Source of the DNA: Rhodobacter sp. NTK016B
Lineage (GTDB): Bacteria > Pseudomonadota > Alphaproteobacteria > Rhodobacterales > Rhodobacteraceae
Assembly (NCBI RefSeq): GCF_017303295.1
Contig: NZ_JAFKOK010000011.1
Span: 62,001-126,000, forward strand
Direction: 5' to 3'
DNA length: 64,000 bases
Shown here piece by piece: positions 8,765-17,803 of the stretch. Position 1 is the stretch's first letter. Each line of letters opens with the position of its first letter. Under the pieces are notes generated by a model. That model was not told the DNA's origin, made no database searches, and was given only the letters and a program-made list of their open reading frames with translations. A program made the translations under genes and the position numbers.

Positions 8765-10192
8765 TCAGATCTCCAACAGGGTGCGGATCATGGCATCGGC
8801 GGTCTGGATCACGCGCGCATTGGCGGCGTAGGCCTCTTCGATCAGCAGCAGTTTCTGCATTTCGGCATCGGTATCGACGCCCTGTTCCAGCATCGCTTCG
8901 GTCAGCGTGTCGAGCCGCGTCCTTGCCGTGGTGGCGCCGTCTTCGGCCCATTGGCGTTCGGTCGAGATATCGGCCAGAATCGCCCCCAGCGTGGTGGCGG
9001 AATCCTGTAGGGGGGCCCCGGGGCCGGACGAAATGGTCCGCTCGAGCGCGCCGAGCATGGCGTTGATCTGGGTCGCGTCGCCGACGGGTCCCGCCGCCGC
9101 CGCGCCGATCCCGTCGCGCAATCGCCAGAGCGCGCCGCCATTCGCCGGATCGACGAGGGTGTTCACGCTCAGCCGTCCGGCAAGGCCGGGCAGGCCGGTA
9201 TCGGGGCCGTCTTCATCGGTAAAGAAACCGACCCCACCTGCCAGCGTGGCATCCGTCGCCGGATCGGCGAAGCGCGCGATCAGGTCGCTGGCATAGCTGT
9301 CGATCTGCGATTGTGCCGAGACCGCGTTGATATCGCGGGCGGTGAAGGCAGCGGCGAGACGCCCGCCGCCCAGCGGTCCGGTTTCAGCGGTCGAGACGGC
9401 CTGTCCGTTGATGGTGAGGCCCGACAATTCCACGCCGACGCTCATCGAGGCGTCGATCGCTACGGTCGGCGAGAAACCGAGCGTCGCGGGTTGCGTGTCG
9501 AGCAACAGGCGGCCGGAGGCAGAATAGATCATAACCCGGCCGTGGTCGCGCGGATATTCCTTGATCGGTACGATCTCGGACAGGCGACCGATCAGTTCCT
9601 GACGTTCGTCTTCGAGACCCAGCGTGGATTGGCCGCTCAGACGCATCTTGACGATCTGTTCGTTGAGCTTGTCGATTTCGATAAGGCCATTATTGACGGT
9701 GTCGACATCGCGCGCGATCTGCGCATCGGCGTCCATGCGCAGCGTCTGCACACGATCTTCGACGGTCGCCAGAGTTTTGGCGAGCGCGGTGCCGGTTTCG
9801 ACGATGCGCGAGAGGCGGTTGTCCAGATCCGGCCGTTCCGAGGCCGAGATCAGCGCGCTTTCAAAGGCCGAAAGCGCAGCGGAGACGCCCTTGTCGGGAA
9901 GCCCCATCGCGGTTTCGACGCTTTGCCAGAATTTCTGCGCATAGGTGCTGGCCGCGGTCGAGGCGCCGGCATCGCGGTGCAGGCCCAGTGTGACCGGGTC
10001 GACCATGCGCGTGATGCCGGCGATGCGCACCCCCGACCCCGCGCCCCCCAGAGAGGAGGACGCGAGATCGAGCCGCCGGGCGGCATAGCCCGGCGTGAGC
10101 ACGTTGGCGACATTGGCCGACGCGACCTGAACCGCGCGGGCCGAAGCGGTCAGGCCCGTCGTGGCGTTATGCAGCGAGCTTGCGATGCTCAT
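8765..10192 (-). CDS. flgK: Flagellar hook-associated protein 1 FlgK
   Basis: This 475-residue hook-associated protein starts with the flagellar rod/hook family N-terminus (LHNATTGLTASARAVQVASANVANVLTPGYAAR). It ends with the matching C-terminal coiled segment (LLLIEEAYAANARVIQTADAMIRTLLEI), which pairs with the N-terminus in the axial structure. The order flgE-flgK-flgL and the 18-bp gap from flgE support the assignment. Confidence 0.93.
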   Translation of the reverse strand: MSIASSLHNATTGLTASARAVQVASANVANVLTPGYAARRLDLASSSLGGAGSGVRIAGITRMVDPVTLGLHRDAGASTAASTYAQKFWQSVETAMGLPDKGVSAALSAFESALISASERPDLDNRLSRIVETGTALAKTLATVEDRVQTLRMDADAQIARDVDTVNNGLIEIDKLNEQIVKMRLSGQSTLGLEDERQELIGRLSEIVPIKEYPRDHGRVMIYSASGRLLLDTQPATLGFSPTVAIDASMSVGVELSGLTINGQAVSTAETGPLGGGRLAAAFTARDINAVSAQSQIDSYASDLIARFADPATDATLAGGVGFFTDEDGPDTGLPGLAGRLSVNTLVDPANGGALWRLRDGIGAAAAGPVGDATQINAMLGALERTISSGPGAPLQDSATTLGAILADISTERQWAEDGATTARTRLDTLTEAMLEQGVDTDAEMQKLLLIEEAYAANARVIQTADAMIRTLLEI

Positions 10193-10210
10193 GTCGGCCT
10201 CCTGTCAGGG

Positions 10211-11521
10211 TCAGCGTTTGATGTTGGTGGTTTCCTGCAGCATCTCGTCCACGGTCTGGATGACCTTGGCGTTGGACGAATAGGCGCGCTGCGTCTGGAT
10301 CATGTTGGTCAGCTCGGCGGCGACATCGGTCGAGGATTGTTCCTGCGAGAAGCCCAGAATCTCTCCGGTCGGGCCGTCGCCCGCGTTCCACAGGAACATC
10401 GCACCCGAATTGGGCGAGACGCTGTAGGTCTGGTTGTCATGCGATGCGAGGCCGTTGGGATTGGGCACATCGACCAGCGGGATCTGCCCGATGGTGCGGA
10501 TCAGGCCGGAATCGTAATACGCCTTGACCATGCCGAGTTCATCCACCTGCACGCCGACGAGCGACTGAACAGGCGAGCCGTCGCGATCCGACGAAACCGG
10601 GATGAAACTGTCGGCCATCTGGGTGATCGAATCTTCGCTGCCCGGCATGCCGATATTGAGCGCGATGTCCTGCCCGCTATCGGTGGTGACGGTGAATTCG
10701 CCGGTCAGCGGGTCGTAGGGGCCGCCCGCAGCGCCGGGCGTGACGCTGAGGATCCGGCCACCATTGGGGGGCACATCATCGAAGACAACCGTGTATTCGC
10801 CAATCAGCGAGCCGGTGGTCGGGTCGGTGACGGTTGCCGTCCATTCGTTCGACTGGCCGGTGGCGGGGACGGTCGGCGTGAAGGTCATGGTCAGCGTGTC
10901 GGTGGTGCCGAGCGGGCTGTAATATTCCAGCGCGATGTCATGCGACGAGCCGTCGGAATCCGAGCGCGTGCCGGTGGCGGGCAGGTTCGCGCGGACCTCG
11001 ATCCGGGTGGTCGGGTCCGAGGCGAACTGGTTCGAATTGATGCGGATCGGTTCCAGACCGCCGATCGTGTCGCGCGGGAAGGCGGGGATCGAGCCGTCGG
11101 GATCCGCCGGCCAGCCCAGCAGGATCAGCCCCGCGGGATTGCGCAGCAGCCCGTCCTGATCGGCGCGGAACGAGCCCGTCGTCGTCAGCAGCAGCGGCAG
11201 GGCACCCGAGCGTTCCAGCGCCGAGGCATTGGTCACCGGCAGAAAGCCGCGGCCGCTGACGGCCAGATCGGTGGCGTTCGAACTGGCGACGAGCGCGCCG
11301 CGTTCGTCGATCAGCCGCATCGTCGAGGCCCGCACGCCGCCGGCGATATAGGGGCCGTAATTCGACCCTTCGCCCATCACCATCGACTGGAACGAGGCAA
11401 TGACACGCTTGTATCCGAGAGTACCGGTATTCGCGATGTTGTCCGAGATCGCGGCAAGCCGCGTCGCGTTCGAGTTCAAGCCAGCGATACTGGCATTGAA
11501 CGAGGAATAGAGCGTGGACAT
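10211..11521 (-). CDS. flgE: Flagellar hook protein FlgE
   Basis: The 436-residue hook subunit starts at ATG 11521 (MSTLYSSFNASIAGL), preceded by AAAGG. The frame could be extended 15 codons upstream, but that leader is not family-like. The N-terminus contains ATRLAAISDNIANTGTLGYKR, and the C-terminus EQSSTDVAAELTNMIQTQRAYSSNAKVIQTVDEML matches hook/rod proteins. The middle is a low-conservation Thr/Ser/Gly-rich surface domain. It is followed by flgK. Confidence 0.93.
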   Translation of the reverse strand: MSTLYSSFNASIAGLNSNATRLAAISDNIANTGTLGYKRVIASFQSMVMGEGSNYGPYIAGGVRASTMRLIDERGALVASSNATDLAVSGRGFLPVTNASALERSGALPLLLTTTGSFRADQDGLLRNPAGLILLGWPADPDGSIPAFPRDTIGGLEPIRINSNQFASDPTTRIEVRANLPATGTRSDSDGSSHDIALEYYSPLGTTDTLTMTFTPTVPATGQSNEWTATVTDPTTGSLIGEYTVVFDDVPPNGGRILSVTPGAAGGPYDPLTGEFTVTTDSGQDIALNIGMPGSEDSITQMADSFIPVSSDRDGSPVQSLVGVQVDELGMVKAYYDSGLIRTIGQIPLVDVPNPNGLASHDNQTYSVSPNSGAMFLWNAGDGPTGEILGFSQEQSSTDVAAELTNMIQTQRAYSSNAKVIQTVDEMLQETTNIKR

Positions 11522-11633
11522 CAGGGCAGACCTTTCGTGCTGGTGCGAAGCGATTGCCACAGACACTGCCCGAGTCGCGTTAATGCCCGCCTAACGCCCG
11601 AAAGATCATCGCCAAGGACGTGCTGCCAAGGAC

Positions 11634-12431
11634 TTACTGGCGCCGCAGCAGGATCAGCTCCAGCCGGTTGTTGCGCACCGCCATCGGGTTCGGATCGGCG
11701 GGCCGGCGGTCGGCATGGCCGGTCACCCGCGAAATCCGCGCGGGGTCGTAGCCTGCCTCGTCGAGCATCCGGCGCACGCGGTCGGCGCGCGCGCCCGACA
11801 GGGTCCAGCCGGGATCGTTGGCCTGGACTATCGGGTACGCGCGGGTATGCGCTTCGATCGCGAGGGGGTTGATCACCATCGGGAACATTTGCGCGATGAT
11901 CTCGATGATGCGCCGGGTCACCGGCGTCGGTTGGTCGGTTTCGGGCACGAAGAGCGGCGCGTCGGGCAGATCGAAGATCTCGATCACCAGCCCTTCATCG
12001 GTCAACCGGGTCACGACATGGCGCAGCGCTTCGCTCAGAATGGCGCTTTCGCCGCCCATCCCGGTCAGGCGCTGTTGCAGATCCTCAAGGCTTTCGGTTT
12101 CGGCCTGCGTGTCGATCCCGGTTTCGGTTTCGCTGTCATCGGGCGTGGCCGGTGCGCTTTGATCCGATGTTTCGATATCTGTGCCGCCGAACATGCCTTC
12201 CCCGCCCGAGGCGATGCGGTGCACCGGAACCGACGGGTTGAAGTAATCCGCAAGGCCGCGCCGTTGCGATTCCGTTGTTGCGCCCAACAGCCACATCATC
12301 AGAAAGAATGCCATCATCGCAGTCACGAAGTCGGCATAGGCCACCTTCCAGGCGCCCCCGTGATGACCGCCGCCGGCGATCACTTTCTTCCGTTTGATAA
12401 TGATGGGCGCGGCATCGTTCTGCCGGCTCAT
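11634..12431 (-). CDS. motB: Flagellar motor stator protein MotB
   Basis: This 265-residue stator component has a basic cytoplasmic N-terminus (IIIKRKKVIAGGGHHGGAWKVAYADFVTAMMAFFLMMWLL). That segment carries the single transmembrane helix with the conserved proton-binding Asp of the ADF motif. A low-complexity acidic linker rich in Glu/Thr (about residues 75-110) leads to a C-terminal OmpA-like peptidoglycan-binding domain (GHADRRPADPNPMAVRNNRLEL). The start at 12431 has a good AGAGGTGG ribosome-binding site; an upstream start would add seven residues. It heads the flagellar block. No motA is present in the window. Confidence 0.92.
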   Translation of the reverse strand: MSRQNDAAPIIIKRKKVIAGGGHHGGAWKVAYADFVTAMMAFFLMMWLLGATTESQRRGLADYFNPSVPVHRIASGGEGMFGGTDIETSDQSAPATPDDSETETGIDTQAETESLEDLQQRLTGMGGESAILSEALRHVVTRLTDEGLVIEIFDLPDAPLFVPETDQPTPVTRRIIEIIAQMFPMVINPLAIEAHTRAYPIVQANDPGWTLSGARADRVRRMLDEAGYDPARISRVTGHADRRPADPNPMAVRNNRLELILLRRQ

Positions 12432-12488
12432 ACCACCACCTCTTGCTTTCACCCGTCTCCGGGATACCGCGCAGAAGTGAAGCCGGGG

Positions 12489-13214
12489 TTAACCCGCGTC
12501 GGGCCGCAGGGGAACACGGCCCTCGTCGGTCAGCACGAAGATCTCGCGGCCTTCGACGACAATCGCCGTAAGTGGGCCGTCATAGCCCGCGCCGGTGTCG
12601 ATATCGACGCGGTTGCCGTGGTGTTCGGGCGTCTTGCAGGTGGTGTGGCCGTGGATCACCAGCCATGGATGCGCGCCGGTGAAATCGAGGAACGGCGCGC
12701 GGATCCAGACGAGGTCGTTTTCGGTCTGATCGTCGAGCGCGACACCGGGCCGGATGCCGGCATGGACGAAGAGCAGCTCGCCCGTCTGGTGATAGCAAGG
12801 CAGCGAGGCGATGAAGTCGCGATGGGCCTCGGGTACGGCGGCGGCGATGCGGGGCGCGGGAAGCTCGGGGTCAATATCGTAGCTTTCCAGCGTCTTGCGC
12901 CCGCCGATGCGCGGATCGAGATAGGTCAGCCCCGCCCGCAGCGCCGGGTCACGCTGTCCTTCGAGGTGGTAGCCGAACATCCGGTCATGATTGCCCTTCA
13001 GCACCACCCAGGGCTGACCGGCAAACTGGCCCTTGAGCAGGTGGTCGATCACGCCGCGCGAATCCGGGCCCCGGTCGACCAGATCGCCCAGATGGATCAC
13101 CGGCGCTTCGGCATCTCCGGTGCGGGCGCGGTCGGCCATGATGCGGGCATGGGCGGCGTGCAGCTTGTCGAGCTGGCCGTGAATGTCGCCGATGGCGTAA
13201 CAGCGCGGGGTCAT
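12489..13214 (-). CDS. Calcineurin-like metallophosphoesterase (serine/threonine phosphatase type)
   Basis: The 241-residue cytoplasmic protein has the metal-binding motifs of the PPP-type phosphoesterases: GDIHGQ near residue 8, GDLVDRGPDSRG near residue 45, GNHDRMFG near residue 75, and late HGHTT. This matches bacterial diadenosine-tetraphosphatase or protein phosphatase relatives (ApaH/PrpA-like). The start is ATG 13214 (MTPRCYAIGDIHG); the open frame continues far upstream on this strand but only as antisense to the liv genes. Substrate is not predictable. Confidence 0.88.
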   Translation of the reverse strand: MTPRCYAIGDIHGQLDKLHAAHARIMADRARTGDAEAPVIHLGDLVDRGPDSRGVIDHLLKGQFAGQPWVVLKGNHDRMFGYHLEGQRDPALRAGLTYLDPRIGGRKTLESYDIDPELPAPRIAAAVPEAHRDFIASLPCYHQTGELLFVHAGIRPGVALDDQTENDLVWIRAPFLDFTGAHPWLVIHGHTTCKTPEHHGNRVDIDTGAGYDGPLTAIVVEGREIFVLTDEGRVPLRPDAG

Positions 13215-13589
13215 GGGGGCTCCGATAGCGTTTGGCGTCTTTTGGGCCGAAACGGGCCGGGTTTCAACGCATGGCCGGGTTGCAAGTTCAACGCCGGGGC
13301 TTCCGTTGCGGCAAGCGACGGGCAGCGCTGGTGTTTTCGGCATGCCCGAAGCGAATGCTGTTGCTGATCGCGTCGCGGTGGGTAAAGTCAGGCATGGCAA
13401 CGCGCCACATGACCGGGTTTGGCTAGGCACGGGAGGGCCTTGGGACAGAAAAGATCGGTTCGCACGACACGAAACCCTTGCGCCGACCGCGCGAAAGACG
13501 CGGCAGGGCGGAACGGGACGGCGTGGCCGATTGCATCTCAGGGGCTCCGAAGCCGCCCGCATATCAAGATCCACAGGGAAGGATATCCA
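13215..13589. other. 375-bp intergenic region upstream of the liv operon
   Basis: No gene with family resemblance was found. It should hold the promoter of the rightward liv operon. A weak candidate is TTGCTG at 13361-13366 with TAAAGT at 13383-13388 (16-bp spacing), which would leave a long untranslated leader of about 200 bp. No riboswitch fold was recognised by eye. Confidence 0.3.
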
Positions 13590-14771
13590 ATGAAAAAGCT
13601 TCTTCTGACCACGGCTCTCGCCGGTTTCGCCGCTGGCGCCGCGCAGGCCGAAGACGTGCCGATCGGCATCGTTCTGGGCTTCACCGGTCCGCTCGAAACC
13701 ATCACCCCGGCGATGGCCGACGCCGCCGAACTGGCGCTGGCCGAAGCCAACGAGTCGGGCAACTTCGCTCTGGGCACGCTGATGCCGGTGCGCGCGGACT
13801 CGACCTGCATCGATTCGGGCGCGGCTGTTGCCGGTGCCGAACGTCTGGTGACCTCGGACGGCGTGGCGGGCATCATCGGTGCCGATTGCTCGGGCGTCAC
13901 GGGCGCTATCCTGCAGAACGTCGCCCGCCCGAACGGCATGGCGATGATCTCGCCCTCGGCCACCTCGCCGGCGCTGTCGACCGCCGAGGATGACGGCCTG
14001 TTCTTCCGCACCTCGCCCTCGGATGCGCGCGGTGGTGAAATCGCCGCCGAAGTCCTGCGCGACCACGGTGTCGAGACGGTCGCCATCACCTATACCAACA
14101 ACGATTACGGCGCCGGTCTGGCCGAAAGCATCCGCGCCGCGTTCGAAGAGCAGGGCGGCACCGTGACGCTGGTCGCCTCGCACGAGGAAGACAAGGGTGA
14201 CTACACCGCCGAAGTCGGCGCGCTGTCGTCTGCCGGTGGTGAGGTGCTGGTCGTCGTGGGTTATGTCGATGGCGGCGGTGCGGGCATCATCCGTTCGGCG
14301 CTGGATCTCGGTGCGTTCGAGACCTTCTATCTGCCCGACGGCATGATCGGCGACTCGCTGACCGAAACCTTCGGCGACGAAATCGACGGCTCGTATGGTG
14401 CGCTGCCGGGCACCGACAGCCCGGGTGCGTCGCAATTCGCCGATCTGGCTGCCGCTGCCGATTTCGATGCGACCTCGGCCTATGCCGGCGAGTCGTATGA
14501 CGCCGCCGCGCTGATGATCCTTGCGATGGCTGCGGCCGGATCGACCGCACCGGCCGATTACGCCGAGCACATCATGTCGGTGGCCAACGAGCCGGGCGAA
14601 GAGATCTATCCGGGTCAGCTGGGCCGTGCGCTTGAAATCATCGCCGAGGGCGGTGAGGTCGATTACGTCGGCGCGACCGCCGTCACGCTGATCGGCCCGG
14701 GCGAAAGCGCCGGTTCGTATCGGGAAGTGGTCGTCGAGGGCGGTGCTCTCGAAACGACGCAGTATCGCTGA
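13590..14771 (+). CDS. livJ: Branched-chain amino acid ABC transporter substrate-binding protein (LivJ/K-like)
   Basis: This 393-residue periplasmic protein has a signal peptide (MKKLLLTTALAGFAAGAAQA). The mature part begins EDVPIGIVLGFTGPLETITPAMADAAELALAE, typical of type I (Leu/Ile/Val) binding folds. The central IGADCSGVTGAILQNVARPNGMAMISPSATSPALS is the family's serine/threonine-rich ligand site. The ATG at 13590 follows AGGGAAGGAT. It is first in the liv operon and followed by two strong stem-loops that may raise its abundance over the membrane parts. Confidence 0.9.
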   Translation: MKKLLLTTALAGFAAGAAQAEDVPIGIVLGFTGPLETITPAMADAAELALAEANESGNFALGTLMPVRADSTCIDSGAAVAGAERLVTSDGVAGIIGADCSGVTGAILQNVARPNGMAMISPSATSPALSTAEDDGLFFRTSPSDARGGEIAAEVLRDHGVETVAITYTNNDYGAGLAESIRAAFEEQGGTVTLVASHEEDKGDYTAEVGALSSAGGEVLVVVGYVDGGGAGIIRSALDLGAFETFYLPDGMIGDSLTETFGDEIDGSYGALPGTDSPGASQFADLAAAADFDATSAYAGESYDAAALMILAMAAAGSTAPADYAEHIMSVANEPGEEIYPGQLGRALEIIAEGGEVDYVGATAVTLIGPGESAGSYREVVVEGGALETTQYR

Positions 14772-14819
14772 TCGCCACCTGGCGACTTTTTCGGGCAGCC
14801 CGGCCATTCCGGGCTGCCC
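14772..14819 (+). terminator. Two intercistronic stem-loops between livJ and livG
   Basis: The first stem TCGCCA/TGGCGA (14772-14785) directly follows the stop codon and is followed by a T-run at 14787-14791, the form of a Rho-independent terminator or attenuator. The second is an 11-bp perfect stem, GGGCAGCCCGG (14793-14803) with CCGGGCTGCCC (14809-14819), loop CCATT. Such hairpins after binding-protein genes commonly protect the upstream message and reduce read-through to the transporter genes. Confidence 0.65.
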
Positions 14820-14837
14820 ATTCGCACAGGGTATCGC

Positions 14838-15621
<784 letters not shown>

Positions 15622-15629
<8 letters not shown>

Positions 15630-16356
15630 ACATCCCGTGACCCCCAATCCCGACGCCGTTCTGATCGGCGAGGGCATGACCGGCGGCTATGGCGGCGCCG
15701 ACATCCTGCACAATTGCACCATCGCCGTGAACAAGGGCGAGATCGCAGTGATCGTCGGCCCCAACGGCGCGGGCAAATCCACCGCGATGAAAGCCGTGTT
15801 CGGCATGCTGAACCTGCGCGAAGGGCAGGTGCGGCTGGACGGCAAGGACATCACCGGGCTGACACCGCAGGCGCGCGTCGGCATGGGCATGGGCTTCGTG
15901 CCGCAGACGCGCAACATCTTCCCGTCGATGAGCGTCGAGGAGAACCTCGAAATGGGGGCCTTTATCCGCCACGACGATATCCGCACGACGATGGAGCAGG
16001 TCTATCATCTGTTTCCGATCCTGAAGGAAAAGCGCCGTCAGGCGGCGGGCGAATTGTCGGGCGGTCAGCGTCAGCAGGTGGCCGTGGGCCGCGCGCTGAT
16101 GACGAAACCCTCGGTGCTGATGCTCGACGAGCCGACCGCCGGGGTGTCGCCCATCGTCATGGACGAGCTCTTCGACCGCATCATCGAGATCGCCCGCACG
16201 GGGATTTCTATCCTGATGGTCGAACAGAATGCCCGGCAGGCGCTGGCGATTGCCCATAAGGGCTATGTGCTTGTGCAGGGCGCGAACCGCTACACCGACA
16301 CCGGGCAGGCCCTTCTGGCCGACCCCGAGGTCCGGCGTTCGTTCCTGGGGGGCTGA
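15622..16356 (+). CDS. livF: Branched-chain amino acid ABC transporter ATP-binding protein LivF-like
   Basis: This 244-residue partner ATPase has Walker A GPNGAGKST, Q-loop FVPQTRNIFPSMSVEENL, signature LSGGQRQQVAVGR, Walker B LMLDEPTAGVSP and H-loop VEQNARQAL. These are standard LivF features; the late HKGYVLVQG and DPEVRRSFLGG end fits the family. It starts within livG and is followed after 3 bp by a small secreted protein gene. Confidence 0.9.
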
Positions 16357-16359
16357 GGG

Positions 16360-16728
16360 ATGCGTATTCTTTTGCCGCTTCTTCTGGCTGCCATGTCCGC
16401 TCTGATCGCCGCGCCCGCTCTTGCCGAAGGCCAGCGCGACGCTTTCGATTGCAGCACGATGCAAAGCTGCGCGCCCGGCACCGCCTGCACCGAGGGAGGC
16501 ACCGATTTCGGGCTGGCCTTTCTCGGCGGCGGGATCGAGGTGATGATGGACGGGCATCTCTATGCGCCGGTTTACGACGGCGATCTGCGCAGCACCGCGT
16601 GGCGCCACGAGAGCATGATCTATCAGATGCGGATCACCGGCGACGGTGGCGGCGTGCTGACCGTCACGCCCGAAACCGGAGATTTCACCCAAGCGCGGCT
16701 GGAATGGCTGCACTGCTCGCCGCAATGA
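16360..16728 (+). CDS. Small secreted protein of unknown function inside the liv operon
   Basis: The 122-residue product has a clear Sec signal peptide (MRILLPLLLAAMSALIAAPALA, cleavage after ALA). The mature domain of about 100 residues carries four cysteines (FDCSTMQSC, GTACTEG, LHC), probably two disulfides. It has alternating hydrophobic strands (MIYQMRITGDGGGVLTVT) suggesting a small beta fold. The gene lies 3 bp after livF and 64 bp before livH on the same strand, so it is almost certainly co-transcribed. I do not recognise the family; a role in envelope or substrate handling is only a guess from location. Confidence 0.75.
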   Translation: MRILLPLLLAAMSALIAAPALAEGQRDAFDCSTMQSCAPGTACTEGGTDFGLAFLGGGIEVMMDGHLYAPVYDGDLRSTAWRHESMIYQMRITGDGGGVLTVTPETGDFTQARLEWLHCSPQ

Positions 16729-16792
16729 GTATCGCGATGATCGAAACACGCTACCGCTTCGCACGCGACGCGCAGATCCGAAAGGTCCCGAC

Positions 16793-17803
16793 ATGGATGC
16801 GCTGAACGCCATTGTCCTGTTGTCCAACTTCGTGCTGCTGCCGGCCGTGTCCTATGGCAGCCAGCTTGCGCTGGGCGCGCTGGGCATCACGCTGATCTAC
16901 GGCATCCTGCGATTCTCGCATTTCGCCCATGGCGATGTGATGGCTTTCGCCACGATGGCCGTGATTCTTGTCACATGGTGGCTGCAGGGGATGGGCGTTT
17001 CCATCGACCCGTTGCCCACCGCGCTGCTGGCGCTGCCCTTCGGGATCGCGATCACCGCGCTACTGCTTCTGGGCACCGACCGCGCGGTCTATCGATTCTA
17101 CCGAAAGGTTCGCGCCGCGCCGATCGTGGTGGTGATGGCGTCGCTGGGCGTGATGTTCGTGCTCAATGGCCTTGTCCGCCTGATCATCGGCCCCGACGAT
17201 CAGCATTTCGCCGACGGCGCGCGTTTCCTGTTCACGGTGCGCGAGTTCCGGGAGTTCACGGGCCTCGACGAGGGCATCGGCCTTCGCGTGTCGCAGCTGA
17301 TCACCATCGTCGTGACGCTGGTCGTGGTTGCCGCGCTGTTCTGGTTCCTCAACCGCACCCGCAGCGGCAAGTCGATGCGCGCCTTTTCGGATAACGAGGA
17401 TCTCGCGCTGTTGTCGGGGATCAATCCCGAGCGCGTGGTCACCGTGACATGGCTGATCGTGGCGGTGCTGGTGACCGTCGCGGGCACGCTTTACGGTCTG
17501 GACAAGAGCTTCAAGCCGTTCACCTATTTCCAGCTTCTGCTGCCGATGTTCGCCTCGGCGATCCTCGGGGGGCTGGGGAACCCGCTTGGTGCGGTCGCCG
17601 GCGCCTATGTCATCGCGCTCAGTGAAGTCGGCGTGACCTATGCGTTCCGCAAGTTCCTGCAATACCTGCTGCCGGAAAACCTTGAACCCTCGGGGCTCGC
17701 GCAGCTTCTGTCCACCGACTACAAATTCGCCGTGTCCTTCGTGCTGCTGGTTCTGGTGCTGCTGTTCCGCCCGACGGGCCTGTTCAGGGGGCAATCGATA
17801 TGA
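16793..17803 (+). CDS. livH: Branched-chain amino acid ABC transporter permease LivH-like
   Basis: The 336-residue integral membrane protein has the LivH pattern: ALGALGITLIYGILRFSHFAHGD near the start, IVVVMASLGVMFVLNGLVRLI in the middle, and ILGGLGNPLGAVAGAYVIALSE near the end. At least eight hydrophobic segments are visible. It is preceded by GAAAGG and overlaps livM by 4 bp (ATGA). It is somewhat longer than enteric LivH (about 308 residues). Confidence 0.9.
   Translation: MDALNAIVLLSNFVLLPAVSYGSQLALGALGITLIYGILRFSHFAHGDVMAFATMAVILVTWWLQGMGVSIDPLPTALLALPFGIAITALLLLGTDRAVYRFYRKVRAAPIVVVMASLGVMFVLNGLVRLIIGPDDQHFADGARFLFTVREFREFTGLDEGIGLRVSQLITIVVTLVVVAALFWFLNRTRSGKSMRAFSDNEDLALLSGINPERVVTVTWLIVAVLVTVAGTLYGLDKSFKPFTYFQLLLPMFASAILGGLGNPLGAVAGAYVIALSEVGVTYAFRKFLQYLLPENLEPSGLAQLLSTDYKFAVSFVLLVLVLLFRPTGLFRGQSI

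Noticed and set aside
9311-11872. Very long plus-strand open frame (853 codons) across flgK/flgE
   Set aside because: Antisense to well-recognised flagellar genes; Arg/Gly/His-rich shadow typical of high-GC DNA with no family motif.
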